From: Kitagawia praeruptora
Taxonomy: Eukaryota; Streptophyta; Magnoliopsida; Apiales; Apiaceae
DNA length: 64,000 nt
Direction: 5' to 3'
NCBI GenBank assembly: GCA_037693485.1
Contig: CM075353.1
Location: 57,654,501-57,718,500 of the forward strand
Translations under genes and position numbers: made by a program
Shown here: positions 41,181 through 53,228 of the stretch, in pieces
Numbering within the stretch: the stretch's first letter is position 1
Layout: each line of letters starts with the position of its first letter
The notes under the pieces: generated by a model
What the model saw: only the letters and a program-made list of their open reading frames with translations
What the model was told of the DNA's origin: nothing
Database searches by the model: none

Positions 41181-44100
41181 ATGCCACCTAAAAGAGGAAG
41201 ACCCCCGAGAAACCCTCGTCCTCAACCTGAAGAGAATCCAGAGAATGAGGTTCCACCTCGGAACCCAGTTCCTAACCCAGTTCCAAACCCGGAACCGGAA
41301 CCCGCTCAAAATCCAAACCAGGACAATAACCCGATGAACCTGTTGTTGAACTTTCTTCTTCAGCATGCCCAGAACCCTCAACCTCAGCGGAACCCTAACC
41401 CAGTGGGAGGAAATCCACCTCCAGCTCAGCTGACTCATGCCACAGTGACTTTCAAATCTTTCAAATCTCTGAACCCACCTGAGTTTAAAGGTACCACTAA
41501 CCCTATGGAGGCTAGAATTTGGTTACGAGAGATAGAGAAGACCTTTGAAATTGTGGGAGTAGAGGAAGATAAGAAGACAGTGTTTGCAGCATATATGTTA
41601 AAAGGTGAAGCTAATTACTGGTGGGAAGCAAAGAGGACTTTGGAAGGCAATGCGGTCATTCCATGGACCAGATTCACGACGTTGTTTTTAGAGAGGTACT
41701 TTCCTAAGTATCTAGAGAACCAAATGGAGATCAAATTCTTAGAACTCAAGCAAGGAGCGATGACTGTTGCGGATTACGAAGCCAAGTTTATAGAACTTTC
41801 AAGGTTTGTACCCTATCATGTGGACACTGAGGAGAAGAGAGCCAAGCGTTTTCAGCAAGGGCTGAAGCCCTGGATCCAGAATCGAGTTGCCGTATTTGAG
41901 ATCACCAACTATGCAACCCTAGTTCAGAAAGTGGCTATAGTTGAAAGTGGAAGTGAGTTGTACCCGAAGGATCGGGATGGTAAGAAGAGAAAGTTTCAGA
42001 GTGGTGGAAGCAGTTTTGTGAAGAGATCTGATAGTCGTAGTGACAAGAGGCCGTTTGTGAAGAGAGAAGATAGAAGCTCAGATACTAAGAGAATTGGGAA
42101 CCATGACACCAGAGGGAACAATCAGAGGACCAAACCTCAGCAGACAGTGAACGTGATGCAAGGAAGACCACCATTACCAGAGTGTAAGACATGTGGAAGG
42201 AAACACCCTGGACCCTGCCAACAAGCTACTGTGAATTGCTACAACTGCGGACAGAAGGGTCATTATGCTTCTAGTTGCAAGGATAAATCTGTCACCTGCT
42301 TCAATTGTGGAAAGAAAGGTCACGTGTCCCAAGATTGCCGACAGACTGCTAAGGAAAAACCAGTGCTTCGACTCACAGCACCTCCCAGCAACAAGCCGAT
42401 TGCAAGAACTTTCAACATGACCGTGAAGGATGCTATTGATGACAGCGATGTGATTGCAGGTATGCTTCTAGTAAATTCTGAAGATGCATGTGTTCTAGTT
42501 GATTCTGGCGCTACCAGATCTTTTATTTCTAAGAACTTCATGAATAAGCTTGATCTTGAGTCTGTACCCTTGGAGGGAATTCTGAGTATAGAAGTAGCGA
42601 ATCAGGAAGTCATTCCAGTGAACCGTTTGTGCCCGAACTGTTTTATAGACATTCACGGTCAACGTTTTGATGCCGACCTCATTCCTTTTAAGTTGGGGGA
42701 ATTCGACGTAATCTTAGGGATGGATTGGTTAGCACGTTACGATGCCCAAATCGATTGTCGTCGGAAGAAGGTTAGCTTAAGTGAACTTAACGGTATGAGA
42801 ATTCCGTTTCGCGGACGTAAACCGGCTAAAGATTTTCTGTCAATAATTCAAGCTAAGAGATTACTTCGGCAAGGATGTCAAGCCTATCTGGCTCATGTGA
42901 TAGACACGAAGAAGCAAGCTCCTACCATTGAGGAGATTCCTGTAGTCAACCAGTTTAAAGATGTTTTCCCCGATGACTTGCCTGGAATGCCACTAGACCG
43001 AGAGATAGAATTCACAATTGATCTAGCACCAGGGACCGCACCAATCTCCAAAGCACCCTACAGAATGGCACCAGTGGAAATGAAGGAATTGACAACACAA
43101 CTGCAAGAGTTACTAGAAAAGGGTGTAATCAGACCTAGTGTATCCCCGTGGGGAGCTCCAGTTTTGTTTGTAAAGAAGAAGGACGGATCTATGCGGCTGT
43201 GTATTGACTATCGCGAACTGAACAAGATGACTATCAAGAACAGGTACCCTTTGCCTAGAATCGACGATCTGTTTGATCAGCTCAAGGGAGCTACTCACTT
43301 TTCGAAGATTGATTTGAGATCCGGCTATCATCAATTGAAGATCAAGCCTGAGGATATTCCTAAGACTGCTTTTAGGACCCGATATGGACATTACGAGTTC
43401 CTAGTTATGTCTTTTGGATTGACGAATGCTCTAGCTGCTTTTATGGATCTAATGAATCGTGTGTTCAAGAAATACTTGGATAAGTTCGTGATTGTATTTA
43501 TCGATGACATTCTCATTTACTCGAAGTCACCTGAAGATCATGCAGGACATCTCCGTCTAGTTTTGGAAGCACTAAGGAAGGAAAAGTTGTATGCAAAGTT
43601 TTCAAAGTGCGAATTCTGGCTGAAAGAAGTTCAGTTTTTGGGGCATATTATGAGTGGTGAAGGAATTTCTGTAGACCCTGCTAAGATAGAAGCCGTAGCA
43701 GACTGGGAGAGACCTAAGACTCCAATAGAGGTTAAAAGTTTCCTTGGACTGGCTGGTTATTATCGTAGATTCGTGAAAGATTTCTCAAGGATTACTATGC
43801 CATTGACTCGACTTACCAGGAAAAGTGAAAAGTTCGAATGGACGTCCAAATGTGAAGACAGCTTTCAAGAATTGAAGAAGAGACTGACGACTGCCCCAGT
43901 TTTGACCCTACCCGATGAAAAAGGCGATTTCGTAATTTTTAGCGACGCTTCACACAAAGGTTTAGGATGTGTATTGATGCAGCACGGAAAAGTAATAGCT
44001 TACGCTTCTCATCAGTTGAAGGAATATGAGTCACGATACCCTACTCACGATTTGGAACTTGCTGCCATTGTTTTTGCACTCATAATTTGGAGACACTATT

Positions 44101-45821
44101 TGTATGGAGAAAAATGTGAGATCTTCACAGACCACAAGAGCTTAAAGTACATATTCACCCAGAAGGAATTGAACATGAGACAGAGAAGATGGTTGGAATT
44201 GATCAAAGACTATGACTGCTCGATAAATTACCACCCAGGAAAAGCTAATGTTGTAGCTGATGCTTTAAGTAGAAAAGAAAGACTCAACTTGTTGACGACC
44301 TCAGAAGAGTTAGTCAGAGAATTCGAGAAGATGGAGTTAGAAGTCAAGGACCCAGTCCAAAACAATGAAAGAGTTTATACCATTCATTTTCAACCAGAGC
44401 TGCTAGAGAAGATTCACCGTTGTCAGGAGCAAGTGATGGAAGAAAGGAGATCAGAGTTGACAGGAGAAGAATTTCTGAGTTCAAAAGATGATAAAGGGAT
44501 TAAGCGATTTGCTTCGAGAATTTGGGTTCCTAATGTTACCGAATTGAAAGAAGAAATCATGAGCGAATCGCATAACTCGAGATATTCCATTCACCCAGGA
44601 AGCACAAAAATGTATCAAGACATCAAGCAGAATTATTGGTGGCCTAACATGAAGAGGGAAATTGCAGAATGGGTAAGCAAGTGTTTGACCTGTCAAAGAG
44701 TGAAAGCAGAACATCAACGACCTAGTGGATTACTCCAATCATTAGAGATTCCAGAATGGAAGTGGAAGCACATCACCATGGACTTTGTAGTAGGTTTACC
44801 TCGAACCAGAGCGAATCACGATGCTATTTGGGTTATAGTTGATAGACTTACAAAGTCCGCGCATTTTCTGTCGATCAGTGAAAGGTACTCAGTGGAGAGA
44901 CTAGTAGGTCTGTATTTGAAGGAAGTGGTAGTCCGTCATGGAGTGCCCGTGTCAATCGTGTCAGACAGAGATGCCCGTTTTACTTCTAGATTTTGGAAGA
45001 GTTTTCAAGAATGCCTTGGCACCAAGTTAAATTTGAGTACTGCCTATCATCCGCAGACAGACGGACAGAGCGAAAGGACAATTCAGACGATAGAGGATAT
45101 GCTGCGAGCTTGCACCTTAGATTTCAAGGGAAGTTGGGATGATCATCTGCCACTAGTAGAGTTTGCTTACAATAATAGCTATCACTCCAGTACCGGTATG
45201 GCCCCTTATGAAGCTTTATATGGAAGGAAGTGCAGATCTCCGCTTTGTTGGGATGAAGTCGGTGAAGAAAGACTACTAGGGCCATATATGGTCCATCAGA
45301 CAAAGCAATCCGTAGAAACGATTCGGAAAAGATTAGTTGCTGCTCAGAACCGTCAGAGAAAATATGCAGATCTGAAGAGAAAGGATAAATCATTTGAGAT
45401 AGGAGATAGAGTGTTACTGAAGATTTCCCCATGGAAAGGGGTGATGAGATTCGGGAAGAAAGGGAAACTGAGTCCCAGGTATATCGGACCATTTGAGATC
45501 CTTAAGAAGGTTGGAGCCGTGTCATATCAATTGGCCTTACCACCAGATCTTCAACACGTACATGATGTATTCCACGTATCAATATTGAGATCTTATCATC
45601 CGGATCATCGACACGTGTTAGAATATGAACCTATCGATGTCAAAGCCGACCTGACCTATGTAGAGCAACCAGTGAAAATTGTGGATTTCAAAGTGCATGA
45701 GTTGCGGAATAAGAAAATAAATTTAGTAAAAGTAAATTGGAGAAACCGTCAAATTGAGGAAGCCACTTGGGAACTTGAGAATGAAATGCGAAGTAAATAC
45801 CCTGAGTTGTTTAGCCAATAG
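41181..45821 (+). CDS. Tekay gag-pol polyprotein with chromodomain
   Basis: About 1546 aa from MPPKRGRPPRNP (an upstream in-frame ATG at 41130 adds 17 residues). Order: Pro/Asn-rich start; gag core (GTTNPMEARIWLREIEKTFE, about 105-260); two CCHC knuckles CYNCGQKGHYASSC and CFNCGKKGHVSQDC (about 353-395); protease LVDSGATRSFIS (about 437); RT with RLCIDYRELNK and catalytic VFIDDILIYS (about 770); RNase H starting FSDASHKGLG (about 916); integrase HHCC (HNSRYSIHPG...CLTCQR) and DDE (MDFVVGLP, SDRDARF, HPQTDGQSERT); chromodomain-like end (VKVNWRNRQIEEATWELE). Chromodomains direct integration toward particular chromatin. One oddity is SFGLTNALAAF, where family members usually have NAPAAF. No frameshift or stop, so activity is possible. 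Confidence 0.95.
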   Translation: MPPKRGRPPRNPRPQPEENPENEVPPRNPVPNPVPNPEPEPAQNPNQDNNPMNLLLNFLLQHAQNPQPQRNPNPVGGNPPPAQLTHATVTFKSFKSLNPPEFKGTTNPMEARIWLREIEKTFEIVGVEEDKKTVFAAYMLKGEANYWWEAKRTLEGNAVIPWTRFTTLFLERYFPKYLENQMEIKFLELKQGAMTVADYEAKFIELSRFVPYHVDTEEKRAKRFQQGLKPWIQNRVAVFEITNYATLVQKVAIVESGSELYPKDRDGKKRKFQSGGSSFVKRSDSRSDKRPFVKREDRSSDTKRIGNHDTRGNNQRTKPQQTVNVMQGRPPLPECKTCGRKHPGPCQQATVNCYNCGQKGHYASSCKDKSVTCFNCGKKGHVSQDCRQTAKEKPVLRLTAPPSNKPIARTFNMTVKDAIDDSDVIAGMLLVNSEDACVLVDSGATRSFISKNFMNKLDLESVPLEGILSIEVANQEVIPVNRLCPNCFIDIHGQRFDADLIPFKLGEFDVILGMDWLARYDAQIDCRRKKVSLSELNGMRIPFRGRKPAKDFLSIIQAKRLLRQGCQAYLAHVIDTKKQAPTIEEIPVVNQFKDVFPDDLPGMPLDREIEFTIDLAPGTAPISKAPYRMAPVEMKELTTQLQELLEKGVIRPSVSPWGAPVLFVKKKDGSMRLCIDYRELNKMTIKNRYPLPRIDDLFDQLKGATHFSKIDLRSGYHQLKIKPEDIPKTAFRTRYGHYEFLVMSFGLTNALAAFMDLMNRVFKKYLDKFVIVFIDDILIYSKSPEDHAGHLRLVLEALRKEKLYAKFSKCEFWLKEVQFLGHIMSGEGISVDPAKIEAVADWERPKTPIEVKSFLGLAGYYRRFVKDFSRITMPLTRLTRKSEKFEWTSKCEDSFQELKKRLTTAPVLTLPDEKGDFVIFSDASHKGLGCVLMQHGKVIAYASHQLKEYESRYPTHDLELAAIVFALIIWRHYLYGEKCEIFTDHKSLKYIFTQKELNMRQRRWLELIKDYDCSINYHPGKANVVADALSRKERLNLLTTSEELVREFEKMELEVKDPVQNNERVYTIHFQPELLEKIHRCQEQVMEERRSELTGEEFLSSKDDKGIKRFASRIWVPNVTELKEEIMSESHNSRYSIHPGSTKMYQDIKQNYWWPNMKREIAEWVSKCLTCQRVKAEHQRPSGLLQSLEIPEWKWKHITMDFVVGLPRTRANHDAIWVIVDRLTKSAHFLSISERYSVERLVGLYLKEVVVRHGVPVSIVSDRDARFTSRFWKSFQECLGTKLNLSTAYHPQTDGQSERTIQTIEDMLRACTLDFKGSWDDHLPLVEFAYNNSYHSSTGMAPYEALYGRKCRSPLCWDEVGEERLLGPYMVHQTKQSVETIRKRLVAAQNRQRKYADLKRKDKSFEIGDRVLLKISPWKGVMRFGKKGKLSPRYIGPFEILKKVGAVSYQLALPPDLQHVHDVFHVSILRSYHPDHRHVLEYEPIDVKADLTYVEQPVKIVDFKVHELRNKKINLVKVNWRNRQIEEATWELENEMRSKYPELFSQ

Positions 45822-45849
45822 AGATGATCCCGAGGGCGGAATCCTTTTA

Positions 45850-45866
45850 AGGGGGGGGGGGGAGAC
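45850..45866 (+). other. Polypurine tract of the Tekay element
   Basis: AAGGGGGGGGGGGGAGAC lies immediately before the 3' LTR. Confidence 0.85.
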
Positions 45867-47284
45867 TGTAATAACCATAAAATTCTCATAACATTTTGAG
45901 TCTCTTTCCTTATTATATTATCTTATATTTAAATTCTGTTTTAATTATTATTAGGAATGCGTGCGAGTAATTAAAATTTTTTTTTGGTGCATTATTAGAC
46001 TCTGAGAATTGTTAGTGACCGCTACATTTCTATTAAATTTCGTTATTATTATTAAAGTATGAAATTCGAGCCTCATTAAAGTAATCATAATTATCCCCAC
46101 TTTGATTATTATGGCATTTTATTTAATATGCGCTCAATATTATAATTATGATTTTAGAGTTGTTAGCAAGTATTAGTGCTATTCTATTATTTCTTATTAA
46201 TCCATAATGTAGATCATATTAAAATATCACTTGAGTAGAACTTGAGCCCAAGAGAATGTGTAGCCCAATTATGTTAAAAATAGCCCACTAGTAGTCCCAT
46301 CAATTAAGTGTGTATTGGGCTATATAGATAATAGTAATTAATTAGTATGCCTTGTAATTAATTAAGAGCCCAAGCCCAAGTCCTCTAATTATATTAAGAT
46401 ATATAATCAAGATTCACAATCTCACCTCTCATATCTTTCTTTTTCACCGAGACCAAAAAAAAACAACAAACACACTCTCTATTTTATTTCCTCTCCAACC
46501 AAACTTGAAAATTCTATATATACTAGATTTTAATCTTGATCTTGCATGCAATCATATCATTGAGAAGAGGGATTTAAGCTCTACATTTGGACATATATAT
46601 TATAGGGGTTTCAAGGAATTTTTGTTTTAATCAAAGATCAAAACTTGAGTTTTCAAAAAGGGTATGAGATTTTTGTGATTTAAACCCCTTTTATTTTGTG
46701 TATAAAAAGCTTTGATTGTGTTTTTTTTTATGCATGCCTATAAATTTAGGTTTTATTGTTTTAGATTTGGGGAAAAATCAAAGAATTGTGTTAATGGTTA
46801 TTTTGGTGTTGGATCATTTTAATTTGGGGATTTTAATTATGAGGAGCCCTAGTAATTGTGTTTGTGTGGGTTGCATGTCGGGGGAGAGGGAGAGATACGC
46901 CACCACCGGCGGTGGCGGTGGTGTTGTAGTTGAATCGGAGTCGGGGAGAGATTGATGGAGGCAGAGAGATGAGGGTGAAGGGAGTAGAGAAGAGAGACGA
47001 GAGGAACGAGGGAGGTCGAGAGGGAGACCGACGAAGAGAGAGAGAGATGAATCGAGGGAGAGAGATAGAGGCGGAAAGAAAGAGAGGAGCGGAGGGAGAG
47101 AGATCGACGACCGAGAGAAAGAGATCGAGGGAGAGTACAGGGATTGAGGGAGAGAGAGATGTCGGAGAAGGGAGCGAGGCGGCGGAGACAGAGAGAGATG
47201 AGAGAGAGATGGTGGCGAGAGAGTGAGAGAGAGAACGAGAGAAGGGAGGAGAGAGATGAGAGTTTCGAGAGAGAGAGCGAGAGA

Positions 47285-47330
<46 letters not shown>

Positions 47331-49827
47331 TCAGAGAGAGAGACGATGATAGAGGGGGAAGCCGCCTCTATCATTGCTAATATTAAGTAATTAGTTGTTA
47401 ATTGATAATCATGAGAATTAATTGTGATTTGGATCCACAATAAAATGGTCATATTTTTTTTAATTTGTTTTAAAAATAAAAGCATCATTAAATTGCATTA
47501 AGGTTGATTAAAAAAATGGTGATTGTGATTTTAGGAAGAAAAAGGTAATTTGTACTTATTATTTGTTAAAAAGAGAAATTTAAAGTTAGTGGACTTGGAA
47601 ATTAGGGTTGTTTAATAGGAATACTTTTTCCAAAAAGGGATAATATTAATCATGAATTTAAATTGGACTCTTGCCCTATTTTAATTTACCAACGTAATGA
47701 GGGTGATGTCTTAAAAGAGAATTAATTGATTTAGAAAGTGCGAATAAGCAATTTATTTTAAATTAGAGAATTTCGCTATTAAATGAGGAATTTAGATAAT
47801 TAGTGGTAATTTTTGCACAAAACCCTTTTCAGTCAGTTTATTCGAGATATGTTGTTAAATAATTAAATCAGTGTCATATACTTAGGATTAATTAGAGACC
47901 TTTAATTGAGAGATTTTATTACGAATAATTGTATTTGTGTTGCACAGTGTATAAAAACCCGAGACATTAATATTAATAGATAAACGCGAATAGAGCCTCC
48001 ATTTAATTTTATTATATTTTGCGAATAAGGCATAGATGAGACTTTTAACTTACAAGAATATTCCCTTTTACTTGTTCGAGAATTATGTGATTACCAAATG
48101 TCATGATTATCGATACTACTTGACCCTACGAGATTAAATTCTTAATCGAGCACTGAAATTATTTTGATAATTATTATAGAGTTTTCCCTTTCCGGGAACT
48201 GAGACGTTTGCTCGCGGTTAGCGCTCTTTTAATTTTCTGGTAATCGTTTAACGTCGAGACAGAGGCAAGTTCATTCCTACCCTAATTCTCGGAAATTTTG
48301 TATTTCTGTTCGTATTATTTCATTCCATATTTATTTTCGAGCTACCAATTTTGAGATTTATTTGCTGCTCCTTATGATACAATAATTTCTTTTTGAGTAT
48401 TATTTTTTGTTAAACATTACGATACTGTCAAATTAGTTTACTTGCGAAATACGATCCCTATAAGCGTAGAAGCAATTTCGTTGCTATCGGGTCGGTCTCT
48501 TTGATTCGAGACGACTATTTATTTCGATTCAGTGGAACTATTCTCATTCGTTCGAGATAGTTAAATTCATTATTTTCAGTCGGATTTATTGTACAAATTC
48601 GACAACGTTTATTGACTATCTTTTAATTGGTTCATCGTTCGAATCAATCAATAGGGATTATGCTATATAAAATCTATTAGAGTTTTACTCTTGTATCGAA
48701 TGAAGAATATTCTATTTAACGTTCATCAATTTGGAGTATTACAATTATTCGAGTAGTACTACTTGTTCAGTACGACTCGTTTTATTTCATTTTGAGACTA
48801 TCCTCATTGTTTCGAGATAGTTGCCTTTCTTGTCAAAGGTTGGCACTTTGTTCGTGTCAACCAATTAAAGTATGTTTATTGAGAGTTTACATCTGTCCAT
48901 TGTTCGGATTGGTGATACATCGAGTAAAACTGGCAGTCCGCCAGATCAGTTAAATATTTTCCTGTGAAGTTTATCTACAAATGTCAGTTCATTAAATATT
49001 CGGGAATTCTGTATTCTACTGGTCAATTTTGGGAAAGAGGCCCATTTTAGAGAAAAAGAGAGACTCGTGATCCGTTTTAAGGACACGAGAATATTTAGGC
49101 ACTATGATGCCAGGGTTGATATAATCACCCACTATGATGCTAGCATTCATACTATATATTATATTCGTTGATATCGTATTGTAGCCGTGATCGGGCGAAG
49201 TGCGGTGTCATTGGAGGACGGTATTCCCGGTGGGATAGTTGATCGCCCCGCCGAGATACCGAAAGGATGGAAGACCAGTTATTCTTTTATCATGAGTCAT
49301 CAGAGTTTCACAAAAAGAGTCATTTCGAGTATTTCTATTTCGAGACGAGTCTTGAGTCAAAGTTTTCCGAGTTTGTTATCTTATCAGTTTTATTTAAATT
49401 CGAGTATTTTCTTTCGGTATATCTTACTATATTTATGTACCGAGCCAGGAGAGAATTTGCTGAGCACCATAGTTGCTCACTCTTGCTTTACAACATTTGT
49501 TCAGCTGTCAAGATGGAGAAAGGCGAGACATCCAGCAAGAGAAACAAAGGGAAGGAGAAAGCTCCAGGCTATGCTGACAAGGACTAGAATGGCCAGCTAA
49601 AACCTTTTATCTTTTCTATCTTTATAGAATTTCGAAGGATTTTTATTCGGAGATGTAATAAGCATTTTGTAATAAAGTGTGAATCCGATCTTGGATCTGT
49701 GGAGTGGGACTGTTCCGCTCCGTTGTAATAAAGATTTTATTATTATCGAGCTAACGTGTGTTGCAGGATGCTGAGACCTGATGTGGCGACCCGGGTCCCC
49801 GGACAGGGCGGATTTGGGGGCGTCACA
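45867..49827 (+). repeat. 3' LTR, about 3.96 kb
   Basis: Nearly identical to 35114-39142 apart from a handful of substitutions, length differences in the GA tract (46970-47345), and a replacement. The 97 bp at 36591-36687 are replaced by 7 bp at 47367-47373, creating a short inverted repeat. Confidence 0.92.
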
Positions 49828-51244
49828 CCCTGTCACCCTATCTCTTTGTTCTTACTATGAAGATGCTCACTTCTTGTCTAAAGGAAGCAACGTCTAACCA
49901 ATCCTTTGATTATCACTGGAAATCTGAATGCCTCAAACTGACCCATTTATTGTTTGCAAATGATGTTCTTCTCTTCAGCAAAGGTATTCAAGACTTTATC
50001 AGTCTTCTAATGCAAGGGGTTGCTAAGTTCACTACTCTATCAGGGCTTCAGGCCAGTAAAGCAAAAAGTGAATGCTCTTTCAGTGGTGTAGATAATGTAA
50101 CTCAAGATTTTACAATTACTTTAACTGGTTTTTCTCGAGGATCTCTCCCAGTTAAATACCTTGGCCTCCCTATGATATCTGCAAAATTGAAGGCTCGAGA
50201 TTGTGATGCTCTCATTCGTAAACTTTGCAAGAAAATAGACCACCGGACTTGTCGTTTCATTAGCCAAGCTGGTAGATCCCAACTTATTCATATTATTCTA
50301 TATGGGATACAGAATTATTGGGCAATGTATTTGTTCCTACCAAAGCGTATCTTAAAGAAAATCCAAGGCATTCTCTCTAGATTTCTCTGGTGTGGCAATT
50401 ACAATGGCCCATGTCATTTAAGGCAGCATGGTCAGATTGCTGTCTCCCCAAATTAGAAGGTGGGCTAGGCTTCAAGGACCTGTTCTCCTGGAATAAAAGT
50501 GATGTTTTATTTTAACTATGGAGAATTATCAACATAGTAGATTCGTTATGGGTCAATTGGTTCTTTTCTTCTCTGCATCGTAGAAAACATTTCTGGGATA
50601 TACAAATTCCTTCTTAGTGTTCTTGGTGTGCCAAGAAAGTCCTTCAGGCTCGTGAAGATGCAAGAGCTCACATTAGTTATATTCCTGGTAGTAATTTTGT
50701 TTTCTCTCTCTAGTTTGACCCTTAGGTGCATAAAAAAATCTCCGATTGAGTTGTTTGGTAGCGACATTATCTCTATTATGGAATCTAACCCTAATGCAAG
50801 CATTAGTTCTGTTATTGAGAGGGGCATGTGGAATTTCTGCCCTACTAACCATGTCCTTGCTATGGAATTTCGTCAAATGTGCTCAAACATCCTTATTAGA
50901 TCTAATGACAAAATCTCTTGGGACACTATTGGAGCAAATCCGGTTACCATTTCTACCATTTGGCAAGTCTTACGCCCGAGATTGGATTGGATTGGTCTCA
51001 TTTGGCATAAAATGGCTGTGCCAAATTCTCTATAAATCTCTAGTTAATTCTTAAACATAGACTGCTTACCAAAGATAGAATGCAGAGGTTCCATATGAAT
51101 GTTAACCCAATGTGTGTTCTGTGTAGCACTTGTCTGGAAACGCATGAACACCTTTCTAGTTCATGTTATTATACACAATACATCCTGGAGGAATGTTATA
51201 TCAGCCTTAATCTCAACTGGAATGATATGCAGAGAGGAAACTTA
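49828..51244 (+). pseudogene. Split LINE, piece C: RT finish and zf-RVT
   Basis: It resumes inside the RT with SPYLF, then CLKEATSNQSFDYHW and an altered catalytic box LLFANDVLLF (usually FADD). LPVKYLGLPMISAKLKARDC and ISQAGRSQLIHIILYGIQNYW follow. Beyond 50456 the frame breaks repeatedly, but the zf-RVT remnant is clear (RFHMNVNPMCVLCSTCLETH, 51080-51140). A Tourist-like MITE interrupts it at 51245. Confidence 0.85.
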
Positions 51245-51640
51245 CAGGGTGTTTGGGATTGCTTAAAATAAGTTACTTTTGACTTAATGGAGGTGTTTTT
51301 AACTTAATGGAGAAAGTAAAGTTGTTTGCTTTAAGTTGAATGAAAGTGTTTGGGTAATTTTGCTTAAAGTTAAATGGAGGTTTAATAATTTTGACTTAAA
51401 GTGAAATTTGACTTAAAAAAATTTTAAATTCATAATATTTGAACTTTACAAGAATTGTAAAAAAAAAAAAGAAAAAAAAACACCATAAGTCATAAGTCAT
51501 AAGTTAAAAGTACCTAAATGGAACTTCTGACTTAAAGCAGTTTTTTTAACTTAAACCGGGCTTAAAGCCATGGTAGCCAAACACACTAAAAACGACTTAA
51601 AGCCATAAGGACTTCTAAAAAGTCGTTGCCAAACAGGCTG
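51245..51640. mobile_element. Tourist-like (PIF/Harbinger) MITE, 396 bp
   Basis: Ends CAGGGTGTTTGGG and, on the other strand, CAGCCTGTTTGGC, flanked by TTA (51242-51244 and 51641-51643). The interior is AT-rich with repeated GACTTAA / TTAAGTC motifs. It is inserted in the LINE. Confidence 0.82.
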
Positions 51641-51872
51641 TTAGTAGCAGATGGAGTAGTACCAGTTCGGAAACGCATAGCCTATCTTTATGTTGGAGTT
51701 GCCTTTCATGCTATATGGTTAGAGCATAATGGTAGAATTCATCATCCAGGCCACACAAAACTAGCTCACAAATTGTATGGGGAAATCCTCAATCATTTTC
51801 GAGAAAGACTTCATACTTGTACTGAATTCAAAAAATGTATTAATAAAGATGTTAGCGATTTTACAACTCAGA
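51641..51872 (+). pseudogene. Split LINE, piece D: ORF2 C-terminus
   Basis: It encodes IAYLYVGVAFHAIWLEHNGR and KLAHKLYGEILNHFRERLH, matching the place of MCIYSVWKERNYRIHN and ALVREKLFSCSSFKKW in the first LINE. It is cut near 51872 by the Athila-lineage LTR, so the native 3' end is missing. Confidence 0.75.
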
Positions 51873-53228
51873 TGCAAGTGCACATATCGTAGCAAGTAGT
51901 ATATAATTCGTTCCCACAAGGACTAAATTTAAGTTGTTAAGTACCACACACTATTTGTTTTTCTAATCAAAGCCGAAATAGAAGTTGATTGAAAACATAA
52001 ACTAAATATCACTAGATTTTATACTAACACAAATAATATTCCAAGATTAATGAAACTAAACCTTTAATTTCAACTTATGTTCTTCAATAAGTTACTCTTT
52101 TGATCTCTAGTTTAGTGCTCCAATTGCTAGTCTAAGGTTTTAAACTAATCACAAGGACCTTCCGAATCTCAAGTGATTCTAATTCATCAACTAATTCCCA
52201 TATTCCTATGAAGAATTTAAGTCTTAGAACAACATTAATCTCCACCTTAATTGACTACCTAGGGTGTTTAAGTATATTCCTATCTTAAACACAAATTAGC
52301 ATATTACCAATCCCAAGCTATACAAATTATGCCTTAAATAAGGTTTTCTTTCCCAAGTCAACCTAATTTGCTAAATCAATTTCAAGGTTGATCATTCCCT
52401 GAAAAGCATTAAACACAAATTCATATAAACAATTGATATGAACACCAAAGTAGAGAATTGAAGAACAAACTTATATTAAAACACATGTATCCATTAAAGG
52501 CTTAGAAGGAGTATTAGTTCAACATCACAACCAAGAGTACTATACACAAGTAAGGAGACATGGAAACAAGTTTACAATAAAGAAAAGTAAGGAAAAGAAG
52601 ATAAAACTCTAGGATTTGATCTTCTTCCAAGGCTTCTCTTCTCCCTTTCTCCCTTGTTCTTCTGCTCGTGCTTTTTCTCCCTGCTGTGTGTAACCGTCCT
52701 CCAAAGTCACGCCCGTTTCCTTTTTTTTTATCTACTGAATATATATCATATACAACTCCTCTCTAACTAACTAATAATATTATGTTCAAAAAAAAAACAA
52801 ACTAATAATATTACTTAATTATTTAATAATAAAACAAAGAAGTTTCCTTAATAGAATAGGATTCCAAAGTAGGAAATTCGAGCTGACTGCTTCTGGCCTT
52901 TTTCTGGATAATTTGGAACATCAATAAAATTTGAGACCATACTTGAATTAAAGGCCTTCTCGTAAGCTTTCCAATGACTGCTTACGGGCCTCAAACGGAC
53001 ATCCGGAGCTCCCGTTATAGCCAAAACAGTGACCACTGCGCAAGCTGATCCGAAATCCGAATTTTGCTAGAATTCACTTCAAATTTTGCAATTTAAGCCA
53101 CAATCCTTCTATTATAAGGAATCCCTTTTTCCTACAATAAAACATAAAAATTTATTAAATAACAATCCAAATTCGTGCAAAAAAAACTAAGAATGTAGAG
53201 AAAATATGATCATAAAGATCATATATCA
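51873..53228 (-). repeat. LTR of an Athila-lineage element (minus strand), about 1.36 kb
   Basis: The plus strand starts TGCAAGTGCACATATCG and ends ATATATCA. Read on the minus strand, the polypurine AAGTGTGGGGATATT lies immediately upstream, as in the gag-only Athila relative at 59705. The left edge is inferred from the end of LINE homology. It is the 3' LTR; the other LTR is not in the window. Confidence 0.6.

Larger units (their letters stand above)
35114..49827 (+). mobile_element. Tekay/Del-type chromovirus, 14.7 kb, nearly intact
   Basis: The 5' LTR (35114-39142) and 3' LTR (45867-49827) start TGTAATAACC. A perfect CCCTG target duplication (35109-35113 and 49828-49832) flanks the element. 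It has a primer site, an extra ORF, a long leader, an uninterrupted gag-pol frame with C-terminal chromodomain, and a polypurine tract before the 3' LTR. Removing it plus one CCCTG restores the LINE RT motif DPLSPYLF in frame. The LTRs are highly similar, so insertion is recent relative to its LINE host. Confidence 0.95.
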
